The notes: generated by a model from the sequence alone, not told the origin. A DNA stretch of 40,811 bases from Deltaproteobacteria bacterium (GCA_024279255.1 JAJRRT010000069.1:1-40811), one strand, 5' to 3'; positions 9,528 to 18,124 are shown, numbered from the stretch's first letter. Numbers and translations are program-made.

Positions 9528-10748
9528 ATGGCCCTGGTTGTACAGAAATACGGGGGCACATCGGTTGGTACGGTCGAGCGTATCCGAAATGTGGCCACGC
9601 GGATTGCAAAGACCTTTGACGAGGGGAACGAAGTAGTCGTTATCGTTTCAGCCATGTCTGGTGAAACCAATCGTTTGGTTGCACTGGCCAACGAGGTGTG
9701 CGAGTTCCCGAGCGATCGCGAATATGATGTGTTGGTATCGACCGGCGAGCAGGTGACTATCGCATTGTTGTCGATGTGTCTACAGTCAATGGGTTACCAG
9801 GCTAAAAGTTATCTTGGTTCCCAGATTCCGATGCGAACCGACGGTAGCCACGCCAGGGCGCGGATTAAAAGCATTCCGGATGCCAATATCCGTGCAGATC
9901 TTGAACAGAAAACGATCGTCATCTGTGCCGGGTTTCAGGGTGTTGAGCCCGGAGGCTCAATTACGACTTTAGGTCGGGGTGGGTCAGATACCTCTGCAGT
10001 GGCAATTGCCGCTGCGCTTAAGGCTGATGTCTGCGAAATATACACCGATGTCGATGGCGTCTATACGACTGACCCCCGAATGGTTCCCGAAGCGCGTAAG
10101 ATTGATAAAATCAGCTACGAGGAGATGCTGGAAATGGCATCTCTCGGTGCCAAAGTTCTGCAGATACGTTCCGTAGAATTTGCCAAGAAATACGGCGTGG
10201 TGATTCACGTCCGTTCCAGTTTTGACGACAGCCAGGGAACCCTGGTGATGAAGGAGGATGAGGAGATGGAGACCGTACTGGTTGCAGGGATTGCCTTTAA
10301 TAAAGATGAGGCCAAGATCAGCGTTCTGGGAGTTCCGGACCAACCGGGAATCGCTGCACAGATCTTCTCCCCACTGACAGAATCGAATATCACTGTCGAT
10401 ATGATCATTCAGAACGTTTCAATCGACGGTAAGACCGATATGACCTTTACCGTGCCGAAGACCGATTGTAAAAAGGCGCTGCAAATCATTGAGCCAGTCG
10501 CTGTCGCAATCGGAGCCAGTGGGACCAGCAGCGATACCGCTATTTCCAAGATATCAATCATTGGTGTTGGTATGCGTTCGCATGCTGGTGTCGCAAGTCA
10601 GATGTTTTCGACACTGTCGAAAGAAGGGATCAATATCGAGATGATCTCAACCAGTGAAATCAAAATTTCTTGTGTGATCAGTGAAAAATATACTGAACTG
10701 GCCGTGCGGGTTCTGCATGAAGCTTTTGGCCTCAATAAAGAGGGGTAG
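9528..10748 (+). CDS. lysC: Aspartate kinase
   Basis: Phosphorylates aspartate, the entry to lysine, methionine, threonine and diaminopimelate. N-terminal KYGGTSVG, internal [13 protein letters not shown] and [15 protein letters not shown] are the kinase signatures; two ACT domains follow (about residues 265-340 and 345-406, the second with [13 protein letters not shown]), which suggests feedback control by end-product amino acids. The length of 406 residues is that of monofunctional alpha-type aspartokinases. AAGGAG precedes ATG 9528. It is followed after 44 bp by citramalate synthase, so branches of the aspartate and branched-chain amino acid families are probably co-transcribed. Confidence 0.96.
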   Translation: MALVVQKYGGTSVGTVERIRNVATRIAKTFDEGNEVVVIVSAMSGETNRLVALANEVCEFPSDREYDVLVSTGEQVTIALLSMCLQSMGYQAKSYLGSQIPMRTDGSHARARIKSIPDANIRADLEQKTIVICAGFQGVEPGGSITTLGRGGSDTSAVAIAAALKADVCEIYTDVDGVYTTDPRMVPEARKIDKISYEEMLEMASLGAKVLQIRSVEFAKKYGVVIHVRSSFDDSQGTLVMKEDEEMETVLVAGIAFNKDEAKISVLGVPDQPGIAAQIFSPLTESNITVDMIIQNVSIDGKTDMTFTVPKTDCKKALQIIEPVAVAIGASGTSSDTAISKISIIGVGMRSHAGVASQMFSTLSKEGINIEMISTSEIKISCVISEKYTELAVRVLHEAFGLNKEG

Positions 10749-10792
10749 GTCAGTCGCGGCAACAAGGTCTAGTCTTTGAAAGGTGTGATAAA

Positions 10793-12364
10793 ATGAGTCG
10801 GATCAAGCTTTACGATACTACGCTAAGAGACGGTACTCAGGCGGAAGATATCTCCTTCCTGGTGCAGGATAAAGTCAATATTGCCCATCGTCTGGATGAG
10901 TTGGGGATCGATTATATTGAGGGCGGCTGGCCCGGATCAAATCCGAAAGACATCGCTTTTTTCGAAGCAATCAAAGACGAAAACCTTGACCATGCCAAAA
11001 TCGCCGCCTTCGGTTCGACCCGTCGTGCGAAAGTGACCCCGGCTGAAGACAATAATATTCAGACTTTGCTCGCTGCCGAACCGGACGTTGTGACCATATT
11101 CGGCAAGACCTGGGACTTTCATGTCCGTGAGGCACTGCGCATCAGTCTGGAAGAGAATCTTGAGCTGATTCATGACTCGCTGGCCTACCTCAAACAACGA
11201 GTTAGCGAGGTCATTTACGATGCTGAACACTTCTTCGATGGCTACAAGGCCAATCCTGAGTATGCCCTGAAGAGTCTACAGGCTGCTGCAGATGCACAGG
11301 TTGATTGCATTGCTTTGTGCGACACCAATGGCGGGACCTTGCCGCATGAGTTCCCGGCGATCATGAAAGCAGTCAAAGAAGCGATTTCTATCCCACTGGG
11401 GATTCATGCTCACAATGATTCCGAGTGTGCTGTTGCCAACTCGCTGACGGCGGTCGATCTAGGTGCTGTTCATGTCCAGGGAACGATCAACGGGTTCGGT
11501 GAGCGTTGTGGTAACGCCAACCTCTGCTCGATTATCCCGGCGCTACAGCTGAAGATGGGGCATGAGATGATTACGACTCAGCAGATGGCCGGAATGCGTA
11601 AGCTGTCGCGATATGTCTATGAACTGGCAAATCTGGTCCCGAACAAGCACCAGCCCTACACCGGTAATTCCGCCTTTGCCCACAAAGGCGGGGTTCATGT
11701 TTCAGCGATTCAGCGCCACCCGGAAACCTATGAGCATATGCGCCCGGAAAAAGTCGGTAATACGACAAGGGTTCTCGTTTCTGATTTGTCGGGCCGCTCA
11801 AACATTTTGGTTAAAGCCGAAGAATTCGGTATTCCGCTCGACAGCAAGGATCCGGTAACCCTTGAGATCCTTGAAGAGATTAAGGAGATGGAAAATAAGG
11901 GATATCAGTTCGAAGGGGCAGATGCGTCATTCGAGCTACTGATGCGTCGTGCTCTCGGTAAGGTCAAGAGTTACTTTCAGGTTCTGGCGTTCCGCGTAAT
12001 TGATACCCGTCGTAGTGAAGATACAAGCCCCATTTCAGAAGCAACTGTCAAGGTCAGGGTTGGAGGAAAAATAGAGCACACTGCAGCCGATGGCAATGGG
12101 CCGGTCAATGCGCTGGACCGTGCTCTCCGCAAGGCGCTGGAAAGCTTTTATCCCCAAATCGGTGAGATGAACCTTCTCGATTACAAAGTGCGCGTATTGC
12201 CCGCCGGGAAGGGGACTGAATCTTTTACTCGGGTACTGGTTGAATCTGGGGATAAGGAGAGCCGTTGGGGGACAGTTGGAGTCAGTGAAAATATTATCGA
12301 TGCTTCCTATCACGCATTGATTGACGCAATTCAGTATAAGCTACTGAAGGATTCAGGCGAGTAG
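10793..12364 (+). CDS. cimA: (R)-citramalate synthase
   Basis: Condenses pyruvate and acetyl-CoA to (R)-citramalate, the threonine-independent route to 2-oxobutyrate and isoleucine. It has the DRE-TIM start [14 protein letters not shown], the [13 protein letters not shown] metal motif, [18 protein letters not shown] and a LeuA-type C-terminal regulatory domain (about residues 390-520). GTQAED at the N terminus, where 2-isopropylmalate synthases have GEQ(S/A)PG, together with 523 residues points to CimA rather than LeuA. AAAGG lies upstream of ATG 10793. Geobacter relatives are known to make isoleucine this way. Specificity is by family resemblance. Confidence 0.93.
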   Translation: MSRIKLYDTTLRDGTQAEDISFLVQDKVNIAHRLDELGIDYIEGGWPGSNPKDIAFFEAIKDENLDHAKIAAFGSTRRAKVTPAEDNNIQTLLAAEPDVVTIFGKTWDFHVREALRISLEENLELIHDSLAYLKQRVSEVIYDAEHFFDGYKANPEYALKSLQAAADAQVDCIALCDTNGGTLPHEFPAIMKAVKEAISIPLGIHAHNDSECAVANSLTAVDLGAVHVQGTINGFGERCGNANLCSIIPALQLKMGHEMITTQQMAGMRKLSRYVYELANLVPNKHQPYTGNSAFAHKGGVHVSAIQRHPETYEHMRPEKVGNTTRVLVSDLSGRSNILVKAEEFGIPLDSKDPVTLEILEEIKEMENKGYQFEGADASFELLMRRALGKVKSYFQVLAFRVIDTRRSEDTSPISEATVKVRVGGKIEHTAADGNGPVNALDRALRKALESFYPQIGEMNLLDYKVRVLPAGKGTESFTRVLVESGDKESRWGTVGVSENIIDASYHALIDAIQYKLLKDSGE

Positions 12365-12368
12365 ATCG

Positions 12369-12929
12369 ATGGTGGCTCGGGGGGGATGGCTGCTGTTGCT
12401 TTTAATGCTGGGCTTGACGGTTAACGATTTGGGCTGGGTTTCTTTTCAATACGAAAAGAGTCCAGCCCTTCGTGTTTCTGGAACACAGCAAATGCAAGTT
12501 CTGTTAGCGAATACTGGAGGCAGACTGGATGGAATTCATCAAATTAATGACGCTCGGCAGCTAATTAGCGTCATTAATTTGGCGGGACTAGTTTTACCTG
12601 TTTCTTTACAGCAGCAGATTCTGGAAGGAGGAACTTTGCTTGACGGTAAAACGCTTAATTTTCAGATGGTTAGCAATGATGTCGTAACGGTTGAATTTGT
12701 TTGGATGCCTGCTGCGAAGCGTATGACTCTGGGTATACCGTTGCATGTGAATCAGATGTCAGAGTCTGATTGGCAAGACTTGCCTGGAGTTGGACCCTCA
12801 TTGGCACTAGGTATTGTGAACGATCGTCATAAAAATGGCGATTTCGAATCAATCTATGCGTTGGCGAGGGTTCATGGTGTGGGTAACAAGCGCATTGAAA
12901 AGTGGAAATCTTTTTTTGAGGACAACTAA
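12369..12929 (+). CDS. ComEA-like helix-hairpin-helix protein
   Basis: Protein of 186 residues with an N-terminal hydrophobic segment (WLLLLLMLGLTV, residues 7-18) that is a signal or anchor, a middle region of no recognised fold, and a C-terminal helix-hairpin-helix pair (DWQDLPGVGPSLALGIVNDR then IYALARVHGVGNKRIEKWK) like the DNA-binding end of ComEA. ComEA binds incoming DNA in natural transformation; here the HhH region is convincing but no other competence gene is adjacent, so a role in DNA uptake is only inferred. It starts 4 bp after cimA, so it is part of that operon. A perfect 14-bp inverted repeat lies inside the gene at 12541-12580. Confidence 0.7.
   Translation: MVARGGWLLLLLMLGLTVNDLGWVSFQYEKSPALRVSGTQQMQVLLANTGGRLDGIHQINDARQLISVINLAGLVLPVSLQQQILEGGTLLDGKTLNFQMVSNDVVTVEFVWMPAAKRMTLGIPLHVNQMSESDWQDLPGVGPSLALGIVNDRHKNGDFESIYALARVHGVGNKRIEKWKSFFEDN
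12541..12580. repeat. Perfect 14-bp inverted repeat inside the ComEA-like gene
   Basis: AAATTAATGACGCT (12541-12554) and AGCGTCATTAATTT (12567-12580) are perfect complements with a 12-nt loop, wholly within coding sequence. An mRNA stem of 14 bp would be stable although AT-rich. No T run follows, so it is not a simple terminator. Confidence 0.6.
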
Positions 12930-13086
12930 CTGCCTGAAAAATAGAAGGAAAAAATATTTCTGATGATAATAATGAAGATTTATTAAGTAACTGTCTGCCT
13001 TGGCACATCTCATGAAATAAAAGTCTACTCCAAGCATATCGATACTAGACGTAAATTGTCTGTTTACTTAGCCGAGGAGGATAAAA

Positions 13087-13242
13087 ATGAAATGCCCTAA
13101 GTGTAAAAGCAGAATGTATTCAGAAAAGTATTATGATTTTGTTCGGGCATTTGATGCTTGGAGGTGTTGCGCCTGTGGTGAAGTTGTCGATCCGACGATT
13201 CTTGCCAATCGCGCGCGTAACCAGAACCTCTATCTGGGCTGA
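13087..13242 (+). CDS. Small zinc-ribbon protein
   Basis: A 51-residue protein beginning MKCPKCKSRMYSEKYYDF and containing WRCCACGEVVDP, that is, two CxxC-type knuckles that should bind one zinc ion. GAGGAGG at 13074-13080 sits 6 bp before the ATG, and a strong terminator follows 15 bp after the stop; together these make it a genuine free-standing gene. Short zinc-ribbon proteins of this shape are frequent hypothetical proteins in Geobacter relatives. Function is unknown; nucleic-acid binding or a ribosome-associated role would be guesses. Confidence 0.8.
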   Translation: MKCPKCKSRMYSEKYYDFVRAFDAWRCCACGEVVDPTILANRARNQNLYLG

Positions 13243-13258
13243 CAAGTAGATTTGAAAA

Positions 13259-13287
13259 GGCCGGGCATTGAGCCCGGCCTTTTTTTT
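13259..13287 (+). terminator. Intrinsic terminator after zinc-ribbon gene
   Basis: GGCCGGGC (13259-13266) pairs with GCCCGGCC (13272-13279) around a 5-nt loop and is followed by a run of eight T. A textbook Rho-independent terminator ending the + strand block. Confidence 0.93.
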
Positions 13288-13318
13288 GCGCTTTTGGTGG
13301 CGAATCTAGCTCATCAGG

Positions 13319-13930
13319 TTAATCTTTCCTGGAGGTTTTTTTACTCCAAAATAAGAACTTGATGACACCTATAATCGATAGAATCAGAAAGCCGGGCCCA
13401 CGAAAGCGCTCAGGTTCTTTTCCATCACTGATAAAGAGAATGTTTCCTTCTGCTCTGATCCCCGTTGAAGCTAACAACTCAAGCAACTTGTTACGATTCG
13501 CATCGGCGATCAAACTATCCGCAGTCATTCCGGTGATCGTCATTGCAGGGAAAAAATCGTCTTGATGTTCTTTTAGGTAGGCTGCACGTTTTTGGTCATT
13601 GTCGAGCTTGAAGTAGTAGGTGGTGAGCAGGTTGATGATAGCAGGCTGTCTTGTTTCAATCCAGAGGTGCGGATTCTGGGTACTGCTATCCTCGACATAG
13701 GGAATCAGGAATGAATCGATTTCAATCGTTCCGCTCATGTTGATCCCATTCAGCAGGTCGAGATGACCACCACTGATACTTAGCCACTCCTGTTGTGGTT
13801 GGCCAGACTCTAGTTCGACCAGTTCAATAGCTAAGGGCTCTGGGTTCCGTAGTTGAAGAACCAGATCGCTGATACCGAGCCAGGTTAAAAGCATGCAGAT
13901 AGCGAGGAATGTAAAGCGGAAACGTTTCAT
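13319..13930 (-). CDS. Hypothetical membrane-anchored protein
   Basis: A 203-residue protein that I do not recognise. An N-terminal hydrophobic segment (about residues 5-24, FTFLAICMLLTWLGISDLVL) and a second near the C terminus (about 181-195, FLILSIIGVIKFLFW) flank a soluble middle that should face the periplasm, and the protein ends in basic residues KKTSRKD. There is no Cys in the central region and no catalytic motif I can name. The gene starts with ATG at 13930. Hairpins between it and actP suggest separate transcription. The double-anchor layout could suit an envelope assembly or quality-control protein, but that is speculation. Confidence 0.7.
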   Translation of the reverse strand: MKRFRFTFLAICMLLTWLGISDLVLQLRNPEPLAIELVELESGQPQQEWLSISGGHLDLLNGINMSGTIEIDSFLIPYVEDSSTQNPHLWIETRQPAIINLLTTYYFKLDNDQKRAAYLKEHQDDFFPAMTITGMTADSLIADANRNKLLELLASTGIRAEGNILFISDGKEPERFRGPGFLILSIIGVIKFLFWSKKTSRKD

Positions 13931-13946
13931 CTTCTAACCTTTTTGG

Positions 13947-13980
13947 TAAAAAAAAGGCTTTTCTCCATCGAAGAAAAGCC
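13947..13980 (-). terminator. Intrinsic terminator downstream of actP
   Basis: On the - strand, GGCTTTTCT and AGAAAAGCC (arms at 13972-13980 and 13956-13964) form a perfect 9-bp stem with a 7-nt loop, followed by eight U (A run at 13948-13955 on the + strand). It ends transcripts leaving actP before the next - strand gene. Confidence 0.85.
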
Positions 13981-14000
13981 AAGTCAATATAACAATATTA

Positions 14001-14035
14001 AACGCGCCAGGTTGCCAGTAGCAACCCGGCGCGTT
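14001..14035 (-). repeat. Strong GC-rich stem-loop after actP
   Basis: AACGCGCCAGGTTGC (14001-14015) and GCAACCCGGCGCGTT (14021-14035) form a 15-bp stem with one mismatch and a 5-nt loop, 10 bp downstream of the actP stop. There is no T run. It probably protects the 3' end of the acetate permease mRNA or works with the terminator next to it. Confidence 0.7.
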
Positions 14036-14045
14036 TTAGTTATAA

Positions 14046-15974
14046 TCAGGCGCCAGCAGTTTCGGTAGCGTCGTTGATGATCAGATCTTTTTGGGTCATC
14101 ATCGATACCATAACCAGGGCCAGGAAGGAAAGTGGAATCGAAATCAGAGCCGGGCTATTGAAGCTGATAGGTGCCTCAGTCGGTAGGTAACCGTAACGGA
14201 CCCACATGTCTGGCGAGATCAAAATCCGACCCAGAGAAGAGATGAGGCCGACGGTGATTGAAGCGGCAATCCCTTTCGCGGTGGTTCGCTTCCAGAAGAG
14301 CAGCATCAGGATCGCAGGCAGATTGGCTGAGGCGGCAACAGCGAATGCCCAACCAACCAGGAAGGAGACATTCATTCCTTCAAAGATGATTCCCAGGTAG
14401 ATGGCGATACAGCCAACAACTACAGCAGAAATCTTGCCAGCGCGGACCTTGCCTGCGTCGGTCATGCGCATACCGAGGAAGTTATCCATCAAGTCATGAG
14501 CAACCGCACCAGAGGCAGCAACGATCAGTCCTGAAACAGTACCCAGAACCGTAGCGAATGCCAGAGATGAGATGATCGAAAAGAGGACAACGCCAAAGGA
14601 GAGTGCCAGTAGTGGTGCGCTCATGTTGTTGTCGGTCAGGTTAATGACCCCGTTGGTCATGGCACCCATCCCAAGGAACAGGGTCAGGATATAGAAGAAG
14701 CCGATGGCTGCGATAGCAACGATGGTCGATTTACGCGCAGCAGCCTGGCTCGGAACTGTATAGTAACGAATCAGGATGTGCGGCAAAGCTGCGGTACCAC
14801 AGAAGAGAGCCAGCATAAGTGAAACGAAGTTGAATGTCTGTGTGCCGGTGGCGTTGTCGACCTTGAACTTCAGACCTGGACGCAAGACCCGGTCACCAGG
14901 GGTCGGTTTTTGATAATAGACGGTGACCGTGTTGGCACCATCATGAATATATTTCTTGCCCCAAAGGACAATGGTCGAATCCTTGAGTGCCGAAAGGTAA
15001 GCTAGCGGACCGACTGCGCCAGTCGTCGCGACTTCCTGGCCATTAACGCGCAACTCTTTGATATGGCCGACCGGGAAGAACTTGCCCTCTTCTTTGGCCG
15101 CTCCGTTAAAGGTCTTGGTGCCATCAGGCAATTTGGTCATGAAGAGAGTCTCTTCGAGACGGAAACCCTGATCGTTCTGGTTGAGATGCCAGATGCTCTC
15201 AACGCCGTCTTTGACCAACTTTACGAAGCCTGCTTTGCCAAATTCAGAATCGAGTCCGGCAACGACGTTGTAACCCGCTTCGTTGACGTTCAATGCTGCA
15301 TCTGCTTGAAGGGTCTTGAAATCGTGGTAAGCCTGGCCATTGTTGACCGGTGAGGTTGATAGGCCTTGAGTCAAGACGTAGATAACAACCACCGTTGACA
15401 TGATCAAAAGCAGTGCGCCTTTGAAAAACTGAACGTAGGTGGTGGAGGCCATGCCGGCAGTGGCAACGATAATCGTAACGACGACACCGACGATGCAGAC
15501 ACCAACCCAGTGGGGCAGACCGAGCAGAGGTTGAACCAGAACGCCAGCACCAACCATCTGTGGGATCAGATAGAAGACAGAGACCAGCAGGGTTGAGATC
15601 GCTGCGGTCAGCTGAATCGCCTTGGAGTTAAATTTGGAGTCGAGGGCGTCGGTAAAGGTGTATTTACCTAGGCGCTTCATCGGTTCGGCAACCAGGAACA
15701 GGGCGACGATCCAGCCCGCGAGGTAGCCGATTGAATACATCCAGCCATCGTAACCGGCGGTTGCGATCATACCGCAAATACCGAGGAAAGAAGCTGCCGA
15801 GAGGTAATCTCCAGCGAAGGCTACGCCGTTGGTGAACCAGTGGATGTTGCCACCGGCAGCGTAGTAGCTATCGGCAGAACTGGTACGACGTGCCAGGTAA
15901 AAGGAGAGTCCGAGGACGAATGAAACGAAAAAGATAAAGAGGCCGATGGCCAACGGGGATTGTGTGTATACCAT
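14046..15974 (-). CDS. actP: ActP-type acetate:sodium symporter (SSS family)
   Basis: Inner-membrane sodium:solute symporter for acetate or related short monocarboxylates. Family features are the N-terminal SADSYYAAGGNIHWFTNG, GDYLSAASFLGICGMIA, many hydrophobic helices, and TFTDALDSKF. At 642 residues it is about 90 longer than the 549-residue E. coli ActP; the extra length is a hydrophilic loop at about residues 208-375 between two transmembrane helices. It follows the DUF485 gene by 13 bp, the usual yjcH-actP pairing. Acetate is the main electron donor of many Desulfuromonadales, so it is likely a central uptake system; the substrate is inferred from the family. Confidence 0.9.
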   Translation of the reverse strand: MVYTQSPLAIGLFIFFVSFVLGLSFYLARRTSSADSYYAAGGNIHWFTNGVAFAGDYLSAASFLGICGMIATAGYDGWMYSIGYLAGWIVALFLVAEPMKRLGKYTFTDALDSKFNSKAIQLTAAISTLLVSVFYLIPQMVGAGVLVQPLLGLPHWVGVCIVGVVVTIIVATAGMASTTYVQFFKGALLLIMSTVVVIYVLTQGLSTSPVNNGQAYHDFKTLQADAALNVNEAGYNVVAGLDSEFGKAGFVKLVKDGVESIWHLNQNDQGFRLEETLFMTKLPDGTKTFNGAAKEEGKFFPVGHIKELRVNGQEVATTGAVGPLAYLSALKDSTIVLWGKKYIHDGANTVTVYYQKPTPGDRVLRPGLKFKVDNATGTQTFNFVSLMLALFCGTAALPHILIRYYTVPSQAAARKSTIVAIAAIGFFYILTLFLGMGAMTNGVINLTDNNMSAPLLALSFGVVLFSIISSLAFATVLGTVSGLIVAASGAVAHDLMDNFLGMRMTDAGKVRAGKISAVVVGCIAIYLGIIFEGMNVSFLVGWAFAVAASANLPAILMLLFWKRTTAKGIAASITVGLISSLGRILISPDMWVRYGYLPTEAPISFNSPALISIPLSFLALVMVSMMTQKDLIINDATETAGA

Positions 15975-15987
15975 GTTTCCGTCCTCC

Positions 15988-16254
15988 TTAGCTGTTCATC
16001 CGCGCTTCAGCGCGGGTACAGAAGTGGTTGTAGATGATAGCCATGACCAATGCCAGGCCGATCAGGCCGAATCCCCAGATGACGGCAGCGGTCTGTCCGA
16101 GTACGATCGACTGCATCGTTTTCGGGCTTGTAGCATTGATTGCCACAAAAACAACGTAGACCAGTGTATAGGCAATAAACATCTTTACCCCAAGCTTGGT
16201 CTTATAGGCAGATGCATCGTCCTTGCCCAGTTTTACTGCGGGTCCGTGTCCCAT
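15988..16254 (-). CDS. DUF485 membrane protein (YjcH-like partner of ActP)
   Basis: Small inner-membrane protein of 88 residues with two hydrophobic segments (about 26-44 FIAYTLVYVVFVAINAT, and 55-75 IWGFGLIGLALVMAIIY) and a cytoplasmic YKTKLG stretch before the first, as in YjcH. The start is ATG at 16254, with GAGGAG 7 bp upstream; a longer upstream reading frame lacks this site. The gene directly precedes actP in an operon, as in E. coli acs-yjcH-actP, and is thought to support the symporter. No acs gene is present here. Confidence 0.88.
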   Translation of the reverse strand: MGHGPAVKLGKDDASAYKTKLGVKMFIAYTLVYVVFVAINATSPKTMQSIVLGQTAAVIWGFGLIGLALVMAIIYNHFCTRAEARMNS

Positions 16255-16280
16255 GATGAAACTCCTCACTCTTAAATAAG

Positions 16281-16321
16281 CCAACCGTATACGGTTGGAG
16301 CAAAATAAGCCCAATGGGGCT
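16281..16321 (-). promoter_or_regulatory. Palindromic leader of the acetate permease operon
   Basis: CCAACCGTATACGGTTGG at 16281-16298 is a perfect 18-bp palindrome, and AGCCC/GGGCT (16308-16312 and 16317-16321) a small hairpin beside it. Both lie in the 5' untranslated region, between the promoter at 16432-16459 and the DUF485 start. The first could be an operator for a dimeric repressor or an RNA hairpin just before the ribosome site. The regulator is unknown. Confidence 0.5.
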
Positions 16322-16431
16322 AAATAACGATGAGCTAACCAAACGAGCCGCGCTATCTGGTTGAATCTAATAGATAATATGGCCAACTGGCTGTTATAAA
16401 ATGCGCGATAGTGTGCTTTTTGATTCGCGAC

Positions 16432-16459
16432 ATGATACGTTGTTATAAAATCATGTCAA
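16432..16459 (-). promoter_or_regulatory. Sigma70-like promoter for DUF485-actP
   Basis: On the - strand TTGACA (16459-16454) is a perfect -35, and TATCAT (16437-16432) a good -10, separated by 16 bp, with an A/T-rich stretch upstream. Transcription would start near 16425 and give a leader of about 170 nt. This is the best promoter match I noticed in the window. Confidence 0.65.
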
Positions 16460-16653
16460 CAAAAAAAAATTCTGAATTCTGAAGTTTCTCAAAACGAAAA
16501 TAATTGCAATCAGGCTGGGAAAATAGAGGTTTTGTGTAGCTTCAATACTAGAGATTGGAATAGAATAGTGTTATACCCTAAAAGGGAAAATATAACTTAT
16601 GTGGCTTTCGTCTTGAGGGGGGGATGATCTTGGTACCGCTTGGCCTGGACTTA
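16460..16653. other. Gene-free stretch between actP promoter and epmA
   Basis: Together with the leader this makes a 400-bp gap between DUF485 and epmA. This part is A/T-rich and includes a run of ten A near 16461, likely an upstream element for the promoter; I see no gene, tRNA or terminator in it. Confidence 0.5.
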
Positions 16654-17559
16654 TTATAGGTCCTCAGGAGGGAACGCGACGACCTGATCGATTGAGTGAC
16701 TGTCGGTCAGTAGCATGACAAGACGGTCTACTCCGAGCGCGATACCTGCCGCTGGAGGCATATTTTGTAAATCGGCAAGGAAGGGTTCTGGCAATTGGTT
16801 CGGGTGGGACCCGTTTGTAGGGATAATACCTGCTTCTTTGCTGAAGCGTTGTCGTTGTTCTTCAGGATCGTTTAGTTCTGAAAACGCGTTGGCAAGTTCA
16901 AGACCGGCTATGTAGAGCTCTAATCGCTCAGCCAGTTCGGGATGCCCTGTTTTGCATCGCGCGAGTGAGGCGAGTTCGGCCGGGTAGTCATAAAGAATGG
17001 TTGGACGCTTCAGGCCGAGTTGCGGTTCTATGCTGAAAGCTATTAACTCATCAAAACGATCCTCCGCTATCGCTTGTAGCGGGGAGGTGTCAGTATAGCG
17101 TTCAAATGCCTCGCTGATGCTCAGGTGCTCGAATGGTTGATCCAGAATGATAGTGTGACCCTGGTAATTTATTTGAGCCTGAGGCAGCAGGTAGCGGAAG
17201 AGGTTTTCGCAATCTGTCATGAGTTGGGTGTAATCGTAGTGGCTACGGTACCATTCGAGCATGGTGAATTCAGGTAGATGTTTGCGCCCGCGCTCATCAT
17301 CACGCCAGCAGTGAGAGATCTGGAAAATATTTTTGTAGCCTGCTGCCAGCAGTCTCTTCATTGCCAGTTCAGGTGATGTTTGCAACTGCCAGTTGTCACT
17401 GAGTACAGGAGTAATGTTCGCTTCGGGAGCATTTAACGGAATTCTTTGTGGAGTTTCAACTTCGAGAAACGCAGATTCTATGAAAAAAGCTCGAATCGTT
17501 TGGACGATTCGAGCTCTCTCTACCAGACGATCATGTTTTTCCCTCAGGAAATGGGTCAT
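16654..17559 (-). CDS. epmA: EF-P lysine lysyltransferase (PoxA/GenX)
   Basis: Truncated class II lysyl-tRNA synthetase homologue that ligates (R)-beta-lysine to elongation factor P instead of to tRNA. Class II motifs are visible: FLEVETPQRIPLNAPEANI (motif 1), WRDDERGRKHLPEFTMLEW (motif 2), and the GIALGVDRLVMLL ending (motif 3). At 301 residues it lacks the anticodon-binding domain of LysS, which decides the call. The efp stop lies 1 bp before its start, so enzyme and substrate are one operon. EpmB, which makes beta-lysine, is not in the window. Confidence 0.94.
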   Translation of the reverse strand: MTHFLREKHDRLVERARIVQTIRAFFIESAFLEVETPQRIPLNAPEANITPVLSDNWQLQTSPELAMKRLLAAGYKNIFQISHCWRDDERGRKHLPEFTMLEWYRSHYDYTQLMTDCENLFRYLLPQAQINYQGHTIILDQPFEHLSISEAFERYTDTSPLQAIAEDRFDELIAFSIEPQLGLKRPTILYDYPAELASLARCKTGHPELAERLELYIAGLELANAFSELNDPEEQRQRFSKEAGIIPTNGSHPNQLPEPFLADLQNMPPAAGIALGVDRLVMLLTDSHSIDQVVAFPPEDL

Positions 17560-17560
17560 C

Positions 17561-18124
17561 TTATTCCTTCACTCGAGTGACATATTCTCCAGTGCGGGTA
17601 TCGATCTGGATCAGGGTTCCTTCGTCGACAAAAGCTGGAACCTGTAAAGTGTAACCGGTTTCCACAGTCGCAGGTTTGTTGTTGCCTGTAGCCGTATCAC
17701 CTTTGACCCAGGGATCAGAGATCGTAACACGCAGATTGACGAAGATTGGCAGAGTCAGGCCAATTCCACGTTCGCCGAACATCAGTACCTTGACTTCCAT
17801 ATTGTCGACCAGGAAGTATTTGTCATCGCCAAGGACCTCTTCTGTAAGCACAATTTGCTCATAGTTTTTTTGATCCATGAAGACGTAGCCGCTGTCATCC
17901 TGATAGAGAAATTGCATATCACTCTCTACAAGGCTAGCTGGCTTAAAACTTTCTCCCGAGCGGTAGGTCCGATCAAAGAGAGAACCTGTAACCATATTAC
18001 GCAGTTTACATTTATAGAGTGATTGTCCTTTGCCTGGCTTGGTAAAGTCAAAGCCAATAATGACATGAGGTTCGTCGTCAATCAGGATTTTGAGGCCTTT
18101 TTTAAGATCTGAACAGTTGTACAT
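17561..18124 (-). CDS. efp: Elongation factor P
   Basis: Translation factor that rescues ribosomes stalled on polyproline. It has the KOW-like N-terminal domain with the modification loop TKPGKGQSLYKCKLRNM; the modified residue should be Lys32 in PGKGQ. Two OB domains follow, and the protein ends DEGTLIQIDTRTGEYVTRVKE, the family C-terminal signature. The length of 187 residues is normal. Its start ATG at 18124 has GGAG upstream. A lysine at the loop tip and an epmA gene immediately downstream agree that this EF-P is of the beta-lysylated type. Confidence 0.97.
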   Translation of the reverse strand: MYNCSDLKKGLKILIDDEPHVIIGFDFTKPGKGQSLYKCKLRNMVTGSLFDRTYRSGESFKPASLVESDMQFLYQDDSGYVFMDQKNYEQIVLTEEVLGDDKYFLVDNMEVKVLMFGERGIGLTLPIFVNLRVTISDPWVKGDTATGNNKPATVETGYTLQVPAFVDEGTLIQIDTRTGEYVTRVKE

